Positions 1 through 9,180 of a stretch of 64,000 nucleotides of DNA are shown here, in pieces (within the stretch, counting starts at the first letter, position 1; the number at the start of each line of letters is the position of its first letter). A model generated the notes under the pieces. That model had not been told where the DNA came from. It did not search any database and was given only the letters and a program-made list of their open reading frames with translations. The stretch is from Paenibacillus_V sp046244365 (GTDB lineage Bacteria > Bacillota > Bacilli > Paenibacillales > NBRC-103111). Position numbers and translations under genes: made by a program. Location: the NCBI RefSeq assembly GCF_046244365.1, contig NZ_CP176395.1, positions 1,674,001-1,738,000 of the forward strand. Direction: 5' to 3'.

Positions 1-1975
1 TTCGAGCTCAAGACAAGACCGGCAACACCGCAAACGCGCGATCGAACCGCTTCCAGCTGGACAATACCGCGCCGACGGTCAACATCGCGATGACAACAGG
101 CGACGGGAACGTATACTCGGACAATACATGGACGAATCAGAACGTCGCCGTGAGCGTAAGCACATCGGATTCGAGCAGCGTAACCCCGTCGCTCACGTAC
201 TCGCTCGACGGCGGAGCGACATGGAACCATTATGCTTCGACTATAGAACTGCAAAGCGACAGCGTGTATTCGCTCTCATTCAAAGCCAGCGATCAGGCAG
301 GCAATGAAACGGTCGAACAATGTACGGTGAAGATCAACAAAAGCGGGTTAAAGCTGACGCCTACGCTGGTTAAAGCGGACGGAAACGCCTACACGAGCGG
401 CTCATGGACGAATCAGAACGTCACGTTGAGCGTCTACGCCGAGGCGGGCGCGAGCGGGATTGCTTCACTTACCTATGTACTGAACGGAGGCGCGGCACAG
501 GCATATGCGTCCGGAACGCCGATTACGTTCGATCAGGCAGGAGCACATGCGATAACTTTTCAAGTGACCGATATGGCCGGCAATACACTCTCCGCATCGT
601 TGGCGGTGAACATCGATAAAACGTCGCCATCGGTCACCTTCGGAACGAACGGCAGCGAGACATGGACGAATTCGGCTCAATCAACGGTGATGGTAACGGA
701 CAGTGGCAACGGGGTGAACGCCTCCACGCTGCAATATGCGTGGTCGGTCGATACGTCGATTCCGGCAGCAGGCTGGATGTCGTTCATGAGCGGTGATACA
801 GTGACGAAAAGCGGAGCCGACAGGGACTTGTACTTGCACATTCGGGCTCAAGACACGGCCGGCAATACCGTGAACGCGCAGTCGAACCGTTTTCGGTTGG
901 ATAATACCGCGCCGACGGTCAGCTTCGGAACGAACGGCAGCGAGACGTGGGGGCAGTTGGCATCGACGGCGGTGTCGGTTACGGACAACGGTAGCGGGGT
1001 GGATGCAACAACTCAGAAGGAGTATGCGTGGAACGCGGATACCGCGACGCCGGCTTCGGGCTGGACTTCGTTCGCGAACGGGGATACGCTGACGAAAAGC
1101 GGAACTGACGGGGATTGGTACTTGCACATTCGAGCTCAAGACAAGACCGGCAACACCGCAAACGCGCGATCGAACCGCTTCCGGCTGGACAATACCGCGC
1201 CGACGGTCAACATCGCGATGACAACAGGCGACGGGAACGTATACTCGGACAATACATGGACGAATCAGAACGTCGCCGTGAGCGTAAGCACATCGGATTC
1301 GAGCAGCGTAACCCCGTCGCTCACGTACTCGCTCGACGGCGGAGCGACATGGAACCATTATGCTTCGACTATAGAACTGCAAAGCGACAGCGTGTATTCG
1401 CTCTCATTCAAAGCCAGCGATCAGGCAGGCAATGAAACGGTCGAACAATGTACGGTGAAGATCAACAAAAGCGGGTTAAAGCTGACGCCTACGCTGGTTA
1501 AAGCGGACGGAAACGCCTACACGAGCGGCTCATGGACGAATCAGAACGTCACGTTGAGCGTCTACGCCGAGGCGGGCGCGAGCGGGATTGCTTCACTTAC
1601 CTATGTACTGAACGGAGGCGCGGCACAGGCATATGCGTCCGGAACGCCGATTACGTTCGATCAGGCAGGAGCACATGCGATAACTTTTCAAGTGACCGAT
1701 ATGGCCGGCAATACACTCTCCGCATCGTTGGCGGTGAACATCGATAAAACGTCGCCATCGGTCACCTTCGGAACGAACGGCAGCGAGACATGGACGAATT
1801 CGGCTCAATCAACGGTGATGGTAACGGACAGTGGCAACGGGGTGAACGCCTCCACGCTGCAATATGCGTGGTCGGTCGATACGTCGACTCCGGCAGCAGG
1901 CTGGATGTCGTTCATGAGCGGTGATACAGTGACGAAAAGCGGAGCCGACGGGGACTTGTACTTGCACATTCGGGC
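1..1975 (+). repeat. 847-bp near-identical direct repeat, period 1128 bp
   Basis: Bases 1-847 match 1129-1975 with differences at about positions 55, 765 and 830 of the first copy, giving Gln/Arg, Ile/Thr and Arg/Gly changes. The period is 376 codons, so the frame is kept. The first unit holds one extra Ig-like domain before the second begins. The left edge is cut by the window, so more copies may exist upstream. Confidence 0.95.
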
Positions 1976-3677
1976 GTCGGATGCGGCAGGTAACCAAGTG
2001 AATGCGGTGTCGAACCGCTTTCGACTGGACGCATCGGCAGCGGAGTTGAGCGGATTGTCGCTCTCGGCGGGTACGATGAGTCCTGCATTTTCGGGAAATA
2101 CGATTAGTTACTCGGCTCATGTGTCTAACGGCATATCCGGAATAATGGTTACGCCTATTACCGCAGACACATCAGATGCGGTAACAGTGAGTGTAAACGG
2201 CGGCTTACCGCAGACGGTGACGAGCGGTACGAAGAGCGGGACTCTCGCGCTACACGAAGGGGCGAACACGATTACGGTTGCTGTCACTGCTCTGAACGGG
2301 GCACAGAATTCGTATACCGTTACCGTGAACCGTGCAGATCGCCAGTCTGACAGTCCGCAATCGGGTACAAACCTTGCCCCCGATTCCATTGATCCCGAGT
2401 TTATTCTGGACTCATCAGGCGCAGTGAAGCTGATCGTAGACCCATCAATGATCGATAAAATCACTCAGCCGGATGGCTCCGTCATCGAAATAGTCAAACT
2501 CGATGATAGGATGCTGACTCAATCGTCGGAATTGTTGAAAAAAGCCGGCAGGCCGATCTTGACCATTGAAGTGAACGATACTGAACAGGCCGTGAAGGTA
2601 CCGATTCCCGCTTTTTGGATCTCCTCTGTTGTCAATTCCGTTCCGAATGCAATCATTGAAGTAGAGCTGAGCGGTTCAAGCTTCCAGCTCGTCATCAGTG
2701 TTCTTGATCTGGAAGGGTTGGCTGCACAGCTCGGCGTCGAGCTCAAAGACTTGAAGGTGAATGTAACCATAGAGCAGGTGAGCGGACAAGTCAGGAAGGA
2801 ACTCGAACAAACCGCAGCTTCCCGAGGGGGAAAGGTGATCGGTAGCGCCGTCGATTACAAGGTAACGGTCGAGGCAAACGGGCGATCCGGAGAGGTTCGC
2901 GATTTCGGCGGGACGTACATGTCCCGAGCGATTGTGCTGGACGCGGATGATGCGGGTAAGGTTATTATGGCCGTCCTGTACGATCCCGCCACCCGAACGA
3001 TCTCTTTCGTCCCGTCTGTTCACGCTGTCCGAGTCGATGACACACGGGAAATTTCCATGAGCGTGCCGCATAACAGCATCTACGCCATCGTGGAAGCCGA
3101 CGGCAAAACGTTCGCCGATCTGATCGGCCACTGGGCGAAAGCGGACGTGGAGCTGCTGGCGTCGAAGCTGATCGTGCAGGGTGTCACAGACAGCCGCTTC
3201 GATCCGAATGCCGACGTCACTCGGGCCGAATTCGCCGCACTGCTCGTTCGTGCTCTAGGCCTGTCGATGAACCCGCAAGCGGCAAGCTCGAGCTTTGCGG
3301 ATGTGGCGACGAGTGCTTGGTACGCGCCTGCGGTGGAAGCGGCGGTGAAAGCCGGACTGGTGGGCGGAACAGCGCCGGACCGCTTTGCGCCGGGCGAGCG
3401 GATTACACGCGAACAGATGGCGGTCATGCTTGCCAGAGCGTTGACGGTTACAGGCAAACAAGCGAGCGCGGCAGATCTAGAGAGCGGGCGGCTTGCCAAG
3501 TTTGCGGATCGGGCATCGATATCCGTATGGGCGCTGGCATCCGTAGACCAAGCTGTGGCTGCTGGTATCATCAAGGGCATGACTGACGATACTTTTGCGC
3601 CGTCGGAATATGCCACCCGGGCTCAGGCGTCCGTCATGCTGAAGCGGTTGCTGCAGCATGTGCAGTTTCTCGATTAA
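1..3677 (+). CDS. SLH-anchored Ig-repeat surface protein, C-terminal part
   Basis: The reading frame is open from base 3, so the true start lies before the window. Visible order: Ig-like repeats of about 90 residues with Ser-Leu-Asp-Gly-Gly and Asp-x-Ala-Gly-Asn signatures (to about 2030), a cadherin-like beta-sandwich (about 2040-2340), a beta-rich linker domain (about 2390-3090), and three SLH modules (about 3110-3240, 3290-3440, 3495-3640). SLH triplets in this group bind pyruvylated secondary cell-wall polymer, so the protein is expected on the cell surface; the repeats probably act as a stalk or adhesive. Bases 1-847 recur at 1129-1975 with three differences seen, a fresh in-frame duplication of a 376-residue unit. 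A factor-independent terminator follows. SLH assignment is firm; the ligand is unknown. Confidence 0.9.
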   Translation, partial: RAQDKTGNTANARSNRFQLDNTAPTVNIAMTTGDGNVYSDNTWTNQNVAVSVSTSDSSSVTPSLTYSLDGGATWNHYASTIELQSDSVYSLSFKASDQAGNETVEQCTVKINKSGLKLTPTLVKADGNAYTSGSWTNQNVTLSVYAEAGASGIASLTYVLNGGAAQAYASGTPITFDQAGAHAITFQVTDMAGNTLSASLAVNIDKTSPSVTFGTNGSETWTNSAQSTVMVTDSGNGVNASTLQYAWSVDTSIPAAGWMSFMSGDTVTKSGADRDLYLHIRAQDTAGNTVNAQSNRFRLDNTAPTVSFGTNGSETWGQLASTAVSVTDNGSGVDATTQKEYAWNADTATPASGWTSFANGDTLTKSGTDGDWYLHIRAQDKTGNTANARSNRFRLDNTAPTVNIAMTTGDGNVYSDNTWTNQNVAVSVSTSDSSSVTPSLTYSLDGGATWNHYASTIELQSDSVYSLSFKASDQAGNETVEQCTVKINKSGLKLTPTLVKADGNAYTSGSWTNQNVTLSVYAEAGASGIASLTYVLNGGAAQAYASGTPITFDQAGAHAITFQVTDMAGNTLSASLAVNIDKTSPSVTFGTNGSETWTNSAQSTVMVTDSGNGVNASTLQYAWSVDTSTPAAGWMSFMSGDTVTKSGADGDLYLHIRASDAAGNQVNAVSNRFRLDASAAELSGLSLSAGTMSPAFSGNTISYSAHVSNGISGIMVTPITADTSDAVTVSVNGGLPQTVTSGTKSGTLALHEGANTITVAVTALNGAQNSYTVTVNRADRQSDSPQSGTNLAPDSIDPEFILDSSGAVKLIVDPSMIDKITQPDGSVIEIVKLDDRMLTQSSELLKKAGRPILTIEVNDTEQAVKVPIPAFWISSVVNSVPNAIIEVELSGSSFQLVISVLDLEGLAAQLGVELKDLKVNVTIEQVSGQVRKELEQTAASRGGKVIGSAVDYKVTVEANGRSGEVRDFGGTYMSRAIVLDADDAGKVIMAVLYDPATRTISFVPSVHAVRVDDTREISMSVPHNSIYAIVEADGKTFADLIGHWAKADVELLASKLIVQGVTDSRFDPNADVTRAEFAALLVRALGLSMNPQAASSSFADVATSAWYAPAVEAAVKAGLVGGTAPDRFAPGERITREQMAVMLARALTVTGKQASAADLESGRLAKFADRASISVWALASVDQAVAAGIIKGMTDDTFAPSEYATRAQASVMLKRLLQHVQFLD

Positions 3678-3736
3678 TGAGACTAACGGCATCATTCCGC
3701 ATTCCATACATGCTCTAATTGCCGATGAGGTCAACC

Positions 3737-3767
3737 CTTGGCTCCGTGTGTGGAGCCAAGTTTTTTT
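3737..3767 (+). terminator. Terminator of the SLH protein gene
   Basis: A perfect 9-bp stem (CTTGGCTCC / GGAGCCAAG) with a GTGTGT loop is followed by seven T. It lies 60 bp after the stop codon. Confidence 0.9.
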
Positions 3768-3903
3768 GTATAAGCCCCCTCAGTTCGACTGGGGGCAGGA
3801 ATACTTATAGCTATGAGTAGTCAATTGAAAGCTGATACAATTGAAGCTGGGAATTCCGTCTTGAGGACCTGCAGTTATCAATTTGTTTACGGTGGTGAAA
3901 GCT

Positions 3904-4509
3904 TTGAAAAAAAATAAATTTCAGCAAAAAAGAGAAGAGACTTTTCAAAAGCTCATTGAAGCGGCGGATACCTGTTTTTTGGAAAAGGGATTCGCAGCGA
4001 CGACGCTGGGGGATATTGTGGCGCTTACCGGGCATACGAGAGGCGCTTTTTACACTCACTTCAAGAGCAAAGAAGAGATATTCCTCCATATTCTGGACTA
4101 TCGTCAGCAGCTAAGCGGCGGCTGGACCGAAACTCCGAAACAATATCGTCCCGAAACCACAACGCTTGAAGAAGTCGTCACAATGAGCGTCCTGAAGCTG
4201 CAAGAAATGTTGAAGGGAAGTGAAAACTTCAAAAACTGGATCCTCGTTCTGGTCGATTTTTATTTACAGACGAAACACGATCCGGAAATGCGCAACGTTA
4301 TGAAAAACAAGTACCTAGAGTGGGTTGCCGGTATCGAACGCTTTGTTGATACGTTGAAGGAACAAGGGTGGGTATCGCCGGATAAAGACAATCATCGTAT
4401 CGCCAAGCAAATACTTGCCTATAACGACGGCTTTTCCGTAAATTCAGTCTTATTTGAAGGTCCCGATCCGAGTTCCTATATTCAAGGCTTGGTCAGGCTG
4501 TTATCTTAA
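3904..4509 (+). CDS. TetR/AcrR family transcriptional regulator
   Basis: The N-terminal 60 residues form a TetR helix-turn-helix (TLGDIVALTGHTRGAFYTHF, followed by KSKEEIF), and the rest is a helical ligand-binding and dimerisation domain without recognisable specificity. Length (about 200 aa) is typical. The start is uncertain: TTG 3904 sits behind GGTGGTG, while in-frame TTG 3883 and GTG 3892/3895 lack a better site. TetR proteins usually repress a neighbouring efflux or metabolic gene. Here the gene stands alone, followed by the decayed capA remnant on the other strand, so its target may have been lost or may be itself. Confidence 0.85.
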   Translation: MKKNKFQQKREETFQKLIEAADTCFLEKGFAATTLGDIVALTGHTRGAFYTHFKSKEEIFLHILDYRQQLSGGWTETPKQYRPETTTLEEVVTMSVLKLQEMLKGSENFKNWILVLVDFYLQTKHDPEMRNVMKNKYLEWVAGIERFVDTLKEQGWVSPDKDNHRIAKQILAYNDGFSVNSVLFEGPDPSSYIQGLVRLLS

Positions 4510-5085
4510 TTGTAGCCACCTTATTTGGCAAGAATACAAGTTCGATTGCCGATCGCTCACAAAATCAGGAGGGTTCAACAATCCGCGAAGCTGCGGCCCT
4601 TTTTGATGCAAACGATTAGGCTTTTGTCGTTGCCCGGCATAAAAGCTCTCGGGCATACGAAGCGCTTGCTCGATCGGCAAAACATTCCTTCCTTCGCGAT
4701 ACATACCCATGTCGGTATGTATTCGACGCCTTTGAGCAGAACGGAACCGCGGGATGATTTTTGAATGTTGAGACGAACGATAACACCGATTAAGGCGTCA
4801 TCCATGTTGTGCAGCCGAGTGGAAATAAAATTGCCCAGCGAATAGAGCGCGAACCGTTTTCTCCTACGGCCCTCAATATCCTTCACAGTGCGGCAGGCAT
4901 ACCGCCGGCTGAAGCACATGCGGATGTGCGCCAAGAACCAGATCGGCTCCGTGATGAAAAAGGAATCGGACCAGCTCTTTTTGGTGCGCGGGCTGGAGTC
5001 CGGTGATATTCATATCCGCAATGGACGCAAACAATGATGTAATCCAAAATGGCGGAAGGCGATTGCCTTCCGCTAAGCATCGTGA
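4505..5085 (-). pseudogene. Decayed capA-like (PGA_cap) gene remnant
   Basis: Read on the minus strand, three or four frames together give a CapA-family C-terminal half. DYIIVCVHCGYEYHRTP lies around 5055-5000. A frameshift leads to QKELVRFLFHHGADLVLG and AHPHVLQP (about 4990-4900). Another shift leads to ALYSLGNFIST and GVEYIPTWV (about 4860-4700), and a last one to NVLPIEQALRMPESF. CapA/PgsA-like metallophosphatase-fold proteins act in poly-glutamate capsule synthesis. The N-terminal half is missing and several indels disrupt the frame, so no product is expected. Confidence 0.85.
5052..5073 (-). terminator. Hairpin downstream of the GNAT gene
   Basis: Perfect 9-bp stem GCGGAAGGC / GCCTTCCGC with a four-base loop, 34 bp past the stop of the minus-strand acetyltransferase. 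The T tract is poor, so it may be only a 3' stabilising hairpin. Confidence 0.45.
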
Positions 5086-5106
5086 TAAGGGTGAGACGTT
5101 CGGTTC

Positions 5107-5379
5107 TTACGCTAAAACGTCATGGTATTCCGAGTGACGATCAAACTGACTTTTTGCAAACGGGCAAAGAGGTACGATCTTAAGCTGTTCCTCTCGGGCG
5201 TAATCAACGATGCGTTTCACAAGCGCATTCCCGACTTTCTGGCCTCGTAGGCTCTCGGAAACGAACGTATGATCCACGATAATTAGGTTATTTCCGTTCG
5301 GTACAAAGTGAATTTCGGCTGTTTTGTCACTTGCTTCACCGACATAAAAAGAGTTCTCGTCTTTTTTGATCTCCAACAT
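5107..5379 (-). CDS. Small GNAT-family N-acetyltransferase (YidJ/COG2388-like)
   Basis: A 90-residue protein matching the minimal GNAT fold: an N-terminal beta sheet ending in LIIVDHTFVSESLRGQKVG, where the R-G-Q-K-V-G stretch is the acetyl-CoA pyrophosphate loop, then ALVKRIVDYAREEQLKIVPL and CPFAK near the C-terminus. The COG2388 family is of this short length, so the gene looks complete. A good site (AAGGAGAT) precedes the ATG. Substrates of these small enzymes are generally unknown. It points towards the capA remnant but shows no functional link to it. Confidence 0.9.
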   Translation of the reverse strand: MLEIKKDENSFYVGEASDKTAEIHFVPNGNNLIIVDHTFVSESLRGQKVGNALVKRIVDYAREEQLKIVPLCPFAKSQFDRHSEYHDVLA

Positions 5380-5629
5380 AGTCCGTATCTCCTTCGTTCA
5401 GTTTTTTTGCATCCAACCACGTATCCCCGAAGTTCGACAATTGATTATACAAGCGTCATTATCGGTGCATACTTAAACCGATTGCATTGTAAGGTTAATC
5501 ATAATTTGATAATGTGTCCATAGATTGAGGGAATGTGTATCGTTGTTCTATGATCATGTTATCATGCGACAAGAGACACAGGCAACTTTTTGGAAGGATC
5601 TAGAGGATTCTTGAGGGAGGATGATTGTG

Positions 5630-6421
5630 GTGACAATTCGGATTTATTCAGTTGATGAACAAGCTTCTGGACAATTCGATGAAGGTAAGATTGTGGAGCA
5701 AAAACCGATCGGGTTTCCCGGGGAAGGGTCAGCCGTTGATCGCGTTGGAACGTTGTTTTACTGGGCGTGGTTTCGCGCAAAGGAAGAGGCAAATCTCCCT
5801 ATGCACCCCCATCGTGGATTTGAGATCTTGTCCTATTTGCTAGCGGGCTCCGTTCATCATCGGGATACGCTTGGGAATGAGCGATCGATTCAAGCGGGTG
5901 GTTTGCAACTTATGCAAACGGGCACCGGGGTTCAGCATGCCGAAAAGTACGGGAAAGAAACCTCCGGGTTTCAAATCTGGTTCGAGCCCTTTATGGGTGA
6001 GGCAAACAATACAACGCCAACTTATGCGGATTATGAAGATCGGGATTTTCCTGTTCAAATCCGAAACAAGGCAAGAATCAAAACGATTCTAGGTGCAGGC
6101 TCCCCGGTTCGAATGGTAGCTGACGCCCAAATGTGGGATCTTATACTTCCTGCCGGGCAGTCGTTTGAGCATGTGATTCCCGAAGGATATTCTATTGCGG
6201 GGCTTGCCGTAGAGGGTGAGTCCACTTGGCAATTTGGGATCGATTCGCATCAAGTAAGCGCCAATGAGTTCACAGTCTGCGAAGCGGAAAACACGCAAAC
6301 CTTGCAAATAAAGTCCAAGGAACAGGCGGATTCACGGATCATTCTCATTCAAGTCCCTAGCATTCTGCCTTATGCTTCCTATAAAGAAGTTAAAATTCGC
6401 TTAGAGTCGAAACGTAAGTAA
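5630..6421 (+). CDS. Pirin family protein (bicupin)
   Basis: A two-cupin protein of about 263 residues. The N-terminal cupin carries the pirin metal-site pattern MHPHRGFEILSYLLAG and HHRDTLG, then GGLQLMQTGTGVQHAE. The C-terminal cupin begins near residue 165 (MWDLILPAGQSFEH) and is degenerate in metal ligands, as is usual. Bacterial pirins (YhhW/YhaK type) include quercetinase-like dioxygenases and regulators of central metabolism, so the reaction cannot be fixed. GTG 5630 is preferred because GGGAGG lies 9 bases upstream; ATG 5621 would be too close to it. The gene is monocistronic and convergent with the MFS gene. Confidence 0.88.
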   Translation: MTIRIYSVDEQASGQFDEGKIVEQKPIGFPGEGSAVDRVGTLFYWAWFRAKEEANLPMHPHRGFEILSYLLAGSVHHRDTLGNERSIQAGGLQLMQTGTGVQHAEKYGKETSGFQIWFEPFMGEANNTTPTYADYEDRDFPVQIRNKARIKTILGAGSPVRMVADAQMWDLILPAGQSFEHVIPEGYSIAGLAVEGESTWQFGIDSHQVSANEFTVCEAENTQTLQIKSKEQADSRIILIQVPSILPYASYKEVKIRLESKRK

Positions 6422-6445
6422 CGAAGGGATACAATAGCAATGCTT

Positions 6446-6473
6446 AAAAGTCGCGTAGTTGCGGCTTTTTTTT
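6446..6473 (+). terminator. Terminator of the pirin gene
   Basis: Stem AAAAGTCGC / GCGGCTTTT (one G-T pair), loop GTAGTT, running into an eight-T tract, 25 bp after the stop. Confidence 0.85.
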
Positions 6474-6478
6474 GTTTT

Positions 6479-6526
6479 AACGATATATGTTCTTGTCAAA
6501 AACCAATGACAAGAACATATATCGTT
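6479..6526. repeat. Perfect 20-bp-arm inverted repeat between convergent genes
   Basis: AACGATATATGTTCTTGTCA (6479-6498) is matched exactly by its reverse complement at 6507-6526 across an eight-base spacer. It lies between the pirin terminator and the MFS stop codon and could act as a terminator-like hairpin for the MFS transcript or be a palindromic repeat element. Confidence 0.85.
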
Positions 6527-6567
6527 TGCCGATTGAGGAGTATTACGTACATTATACCGGCCCTGTA

Positions 6568-7974
6568 TCAAGAATCAGTTAATACTTGTTTTCGAGCAGG
6601 TTGGCGTGCCGGAAGAAAACAGAAAAGCGTCGTAACAAGGGCTGCTGTAATAAATACCACTGATCCCAATATGGAGTTCGATATAGCTTGAGCAAATTGC
6701 ATCATTGAAGGTTGATCCGTATGAACCGTTACATTAAATACGGTAATGAGAACAGCCAAACCTAACGAGGAACCGCTTTGATGCGCGACATTAATCAGAC
6801 CCGAAGCTGCACCGTTATCTTGAGGATCCACACCTGAGAGCCCCAGAACGGTAAGTGGTTGGAAAACCATTCCAGCCCCAATGCCCATGATGGTCAAGAG
6901 GATGAACATTTGCGGAAAGAACTGAGCTTGCCCGGAGACGATTCGGCTCATCCAGAGTGTACCAATGATGGCAAGTAGCAAACCGGCCATCAGGACTTTC
7001 CTATTTCCATAACGTTGCACTAACCCAGGTATTAGATACATCATCCCGAACTGGGCGACTGTAAACGGCAGGAAGGCTAAACCTGCTTCAAGCGAGCTGA
7101 AACCAAGGACGTTTTGCAAATATTGAGGGATAAAGAAAAAGAGTGAAAAATTCCCGCATACCATTAGGAACCTTCCAAGATAAGCCCCGGACCGCTGGCG
7201 GTTCGCAAACAATCGGAGAGGGATGATCGGCTCAGCCGCTCGAGATTCAATAAGAACGAATGCCGCTAATAAAACAATCCCGGCTGCAAGTGAAATCCAT
7301 GTTTCGGGTTTCCCCCAACCGTGATCCGCAGCTTGAACAAAGCCGTATACCAACGCGGTCATGCCGATTACGGATGTCATCGCACCCCAAAGATCAAAAC
7401 GCCCGGTTCTCGTATCAGTTTTCTGTATAAACCTCTTTACCAAATACAGCAAAGCAATCCCAATGGGTACATTGATAAACATCCCGACGCGCCAGGAAAT
7501 AAAATCAGTGAAAAATCCGCCAAGAAGGAGACCGACACTGCCGCCTCCGGCCGAAACTGCGCTGTACATCGCGATTGCCCTAGCACGTTCCTTGGCCTCT
7601 ACAAAGCTCGCTGAAAGCAATGCTAGTGCAGCAGGTGTTGCCAAAGCAGCCGCAAAGCCTTGGAATGCACGGGAGACAAGCAAAAATTCGGCTGTCGGCG
7701 CCAAACCTGCCAGCATAGAAGCAAGCGAAAATAATCCAATGCCTACACTAAGCATTCTTCTGCGCCCTAAAAGATCCCCTGCCCGGGCACCGAGCAACAA
7801 GAAACCGCCGAACGGCAAAATGTAGGCATTTTGGACCCAAGTCAAGCTGGTTGCCGTCATATGCAGCGATCGACCGATTTGAGGTATTGCCGTTACCATA
7901 ATGGAGGCGTCAAGCACAACGATAAGTTGACATGCGATGATAATGGTTAAAATGATCCATTTTGACTGATGCAT
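6568..7974 (-). CDS. MFS drug/H+ antiporter, DHA2 (EmrB/QacA) family
   Basis: About 468 residues with some 13-14 predicted membrane helices. Typical DHA2 features are visible: helix 1 ending LDASIMVTAIPQIG, WVQNAYILPFGG, motif A as GARAGDLLGRRRML, and the motif C region SAGGGSVGLLLGGFFTD. It should export hydrophobic compounds or drugs using the proton gradient. The start at 7974 gives a better distance from AGGAG than ATG 7980. It is divergent from the AraC-type regulator gene starting near 8167 across a 190-bp gap, which suggests that regulator controls it. The substrate is unknown. Confidence 0.92.
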   Translation of the reverse strand: MHQSKWIILTIIIACQLIVVLDASIMVTAIPQIGRSLHMTATSLTWVQNAYILPFGGFLLLGARAGDLLGRRRMLSVGIGLFSLASMLAGLAPTAEFLLVSRAFQGFAAALATPAALALLSASFVEAKERARAIAMYSAVSAGGGSVGLLLGGFFTDFISWRVGMFINVPIGIALLYLVKRFIQKTDTRTGRFDLWGAMTSVIGMTALVYGFVQAADHGWGKPETWISLAAGIVLLAAFVLIESRAAEPIIPLRLFANRQRSGAYLGRFLMVCGNFSLFFFIPQYLQNVLGFSSLEAGLAFLPFTVAQFGMMYLIPGLVQRYGNRKVLMAGLLLAIIGTLWMSRIVSGQAQFFPQMFILLTIMGIGAGMVFQPLTVLGLSGVDPQDNGAASGLINVAHQSGSSLGLAVLITVFNVTVHTDQPSMMQFAQAISNSILGSVVFITAALVTTLFCFLPARQPARKQVLTDS

Positions 7975-8110
7975 AATCATGCTCCTTTCCTTTTTTAAAG
8001 ATAGTGTTCTGAAGAATATTATGGATGGAATCGGCGGAAAGAAGTAGACCGTTCCTGCTTAAAACTTGCCTAAAACTGCAAGTCGCTGTTTTTTATTTCG
8101 TTCAATTGCA

Positions 8111-8138
8111 TTGCAATCTTTTCCAATGGCTTTATAAT
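8111..8138 (+). promoter_or_regulatory. Predicted sigma-A promoter of the AraC regulator
   Basis: TTGCAA at 8111-8116 and TATAAT at 8133-8138 with a 16-bp spacer, 29 bp before the chosen ATG. Confidence 0.65.
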
Positions 8139-8166
8139 TTATATAAGGATGGGAGGAATGGAATTC

Positions 8167-9135
8167 ATGCCGGAACAAAGATTGGATAATCACGCTATCA
8201 TTGGAAAGAGTGTTTCTATTCATAAGAAAGCGCTGGATCAACTCATTGCCATGACGGATCGGATTACCCCCGCAGACGGACGGACACCAACCATTGTTCC
8301 GTTTCTTTCCATAGTCAGAAGCAGTCGCGAGACACAGCGAAGTATAGGTGTATTGACTCCTTCTTTTTGCCTGATCCTTCAAGGGACTAAGAGACTTTAC
8401 CTTGGTCAAGAGATTATTCATTACTCAGCGGGTGATTATTTGGCGTCGCTGATCGATATGCCGGCTTCAGCCCAAGTCATCGGCGCTACGAAAGAATCGC
8501 CTTACATGGGGTTGCGCATCGATTTTACGACGCAAGAAATAGCTTCTGTGGCCATGGAGGCACAAATCGTCACGGAGCCAAAAGAGAATGATCTGAGTGC
8601 CGGAGCCTTTATCGGAAAAGCGGATGCCGAGCTGCTAGATATATTTTTCCGGTTACTGAAGCTAATCGATAAGCCTAAAGAAGTTCGATTTCTGTCCGAA
8701 CTGATCAAAAGGGAAATGATTTTTAACTTACTGTCAGGTGATTTTGGGCACTTATTTTTCCAAAAGGTGCTCTTTGATCAAAGAGCGGATGGAGTCGGAA
8801 AGGCGATCCATTGGATCAAAGAAAATTACGCACGTTCTTTTACCATTGAGGAACTCGCAAAATCCTGCAACATGAGTACCTCCGGACTGCATCATAAATT
8901 CAAAGCGATCACAACAATCGGGCCTTTGCAGTATCAAAAGCAGCTCCGCCTTCAGGAAGCCAGGCGCCTGATGATGAGCGGTCCCATGGGGGCAACGATG
9001 GCAGCTATGACAGTAGGCTATGAAAGTCCTTCGCAATTCAATCGGGAATACCGGAGGCTTTTTGGTCTTCCTCCTCTGCAAGATATTAAAGCGCTGCGTA
9101 AAACTTCTTACGCTGGGGGATTCGAGGATAGTTAG
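8167..9135 (+). CDS. AraC-family regulator with AraC_N (YqhC-like) sensor domain
   Basis: The N-terminal about 180 residues match the AraC_N cupin-like domain (TPSFCLILQGTKRLYLG, YSAGDYLASLIDMPASAQV), as in YqhC-type regulators that often respond to aldehydes or control oxidoreductases and efflux. The C-terminal 100 residues hold two helix-turn-helix units (FTIEELAKSCNMSTSGLHHK; GYESPSQFNREYRRLFG). ATG 8167 lies 10 bases after GGGAGG; two upstream in-frame ATGs overlap that site. It is divergent from the MFS pump, the likely target. Length of 322 aa is normal. Confidence 0.9.
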   Translation: MPEQRLDNHAIIGKSVSIHKKALDQLIAMTDRITPADGRTPTIVPFLSIVRSSRETQRSIGVLTPSFCLILQGTKRLYLGQEIIHYSAGDYLASLIDMPASAQVIGATKESPYMGLRIDFTTQEIASVAMEAQIVTEPKENDLSAGAFIGKADAELLDIFFRLLKLIDKPKEVRFLSELIKREMIFNLLSGDFGHLFFQKVLFDQRADGVGKAIHWIKENYARSFTIEELAKSCNMSTSGLHHKFKAITTIGPLQYQKQLRLQEARRLMMSGPMGATMAAMTVGYESPSQFNREYRRLFGLPPLQDIKALRKTSYAGGFEDS

Positions 9136-9180
9136 TGATGGATGTCATCCCGAAGGAACGAGTTAACGGTAATAAAATTT

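Noticed and set aside
681..1382. Long minus-strand open frames opposite the Ig-repeat gene
   Set aside because: They are shadows of the repeat coding frame. The translations are Arg/His-rich, lack domains, and recur at the same offset in the second copy.
1..1975. Long direct repeats as a possible CRISPR array or mobile element
   Set aside because: The repeat unit is 1128 bp, keeps one reading frame and encodes Ig-like domains; there are no spacers and no terminal inverted repeats.
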